From: Aquimarina mycalae
GTDB taxonomy: Bacteria > Bacteroidota > Bacteroidia > Flavobacteriales > Flavobacteriaceae
Length of the DNA stretch: 64,000 bases
Direction of reading: 5' to 3'
Assembly: GCF_029906345.1 (NCBI RefSeq)
Contig: NZ_JARYGY010000009.1
Location: 1-64,000 of the forward strand
This document shows, piece after piece, positions 63,378-64,000 of this stretch. Position 1 is the first letter of the stretch. Each line of letters opens with the position of its first letter. A program made the position numbers and the translations under genes. The notes under the pieces are model-generated. The model did no database searches. It had not been told where the DNA came from and worked only from the letters and a program-made list of their open reading frames with translations.

Positions 63378-64000
63378 TATAGCTTCGGTACTTTTACCGT
63401 TTCACCTATCCAACATCCTATTTTTACTGTAGTAACTCCAGGGTTATTGAAAACATCAGTTTTTGATGGTGCTTTAGCTTTATAATTTGCTGCTGCTGCT
63501 GCTGCTGTTTTCTTTAAACTAGGATCTATTTTCCCAGCTCTTCTAGCATAGTTCTCAGCTAACCAATACACTGCTCTTTTACTAAAAACATCAGTTCCAC
63601 AACTATTAGCACTTTTAGCAACCATAGTAGCTATCCTTAAATAAGCTGTACCCAAAGAAGGTTTGTTTGCTAATGCTTTTTTATAATATGATCTAGCTTT
63701 ACCATAGCTACCTTGTTTCTTAAGTATCTCTCCTATTTTAAAGTATACTTTAGCTTTATCACTCGCTTTTGTTTCTAATTGTGCAGACTTATCAAAATAC
63801 TGTCTTGCTTTTGTTACCTTATTATCCTTCATAGCCAACAATCCTAAATAGTATGTTGTTTTTGCAGAAGGTTCTGCTGTATTTAGCGCTTCTACCAATT
63901 TAAAGAATAATGGGTCACTTGTACAATCTTTTGCAGACATTCTACTAGCTGCTCCTTTTAACCAATTAACATCTGTTTTTTTATCTTCAAACTGACCGTT
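63377..64000 (-). CDS. TPR-repeat protein, start lies beyond the window
   Basis: The frame stays open to the window edge, so the N-terminus is outside. The visible 207 residues include TPR units (TTYYLGLLAMKDNKVTKARQYFDKSAQ, VYFKIGEILKKQGSYGKARSYYKKALA) and a segment with several Ala (KKTAAAAAANYKAKAP), then a short beta-like tail (TTVKIGCWIGETVKVPKL). Probably a periplasmic or lipid-anchored TPR protein of the LPS/envelope cluster. It touches lptC by one base. Confidence 0.75.
   Translation of the reverse strand, partial: NGQFEDKKTDVNWLKGAASRMSAKDCTSDPLFFKLVEALNTAEPSAKTTYYLGLLAMKDNKVTKARQYFDKSAQLETKASDKAKVYFKIGEILKKQGSYGKARSYYKKALANKPSLGTAYLRIATMVAKSANSCGTDVFSKRAVYWLAENYARRAGKIDPSLKKTAAAAAANYKAKAPSKTDVFNNPGVTTVKIGCWIGETVKVPKL

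Overview
The window looks like chromosome from a marine member of the Flavobacteriaceae. Grounds seen in the sequence: AT-rich DNA, weak or absent Shine-Dalgarno sites, promoters of the Bacteroidetes type (TTTG, about 17-21 bases, TAnnTTTG), a complete gldK-gldL-gldM-gldN block for gliding and type IX secretion, and family versions (HYC_CC_PP, DUF3347, CusA with extra membrane helices, a RamB-like regulator) that are typical of this group. An Aquimarina-like genus is possible but cannot be fixed from the sequence alone. Most of the window is ordinary core chromosome with a few accessory insertions.

Layout. 1-1380: the scar of a mobile element. An IS21-like end carrying four 24-base repeats has cut off the start of a tyrosine-recombinase gene, which lies at the 3' end of an initiator tRNA gene. 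1600-6715: leucine operon leuC-leuD-leuA-leuB with a possible leader peptide and palindromic repeats in two spacers. 6747-8711: a DoxX-like membrane protein followed by what looks like a worn second copy of the leuB tail. 9077-12261: lodA-lodB, a cysteine-tryptophylquinone amino-acid oxidase and its maturation flavoprotein. 12303-18828: a MarR-controlled RND drug-efflux operon. 18900-22440: an ABC-F protein, a DUF983 protein and a FAD oxidoreductase. 22511-30885: gldN-M-L-K, an arginase-fold protein that has lost metal ligands, and topA. 31085-38804: a membrane protein, then miaB, a sigma-54 activator, lptE, a TPR protein and secG, then groES-groEL. 38969-42168: a RamB-like regulator divergent from malate synthase, with a perfect 14-base palindrome between them. 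42498-52797: a VanX-type dipeptidase and a seven-gene copper/silver efflux operon. 52918-58264: a free-methionine-sulfoxide reductase, a fused glycerol kinase/glycerol-3-phosphate dehydrogenase and galE. 58355-64000: a periplasmic folding and LPS-transport cluster (PpiD-like isomerase, YhhN, CNNM/CorC-type protein, lptC, TPR protein cut by the window end).

How the parts work together. LeuC, LeuD, LeuA and LeuB are consecutive leucine-pathway enzymes. The Gld proteins form the type IX secretion core. LptE and LptC both serve LPS export. The efflux operons are complete tripartite pumps. The most unusual items are the single-chain GlpK-GlpD enzyme, LodAB, the altered arginase-like protein beside gldK, the doubled DUF3347 module in the copper operon, and two relics of gene 3' ends at 8802-8879 and 42386-42442. 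No CRISPR array, prophage or rRNA operon was seen.
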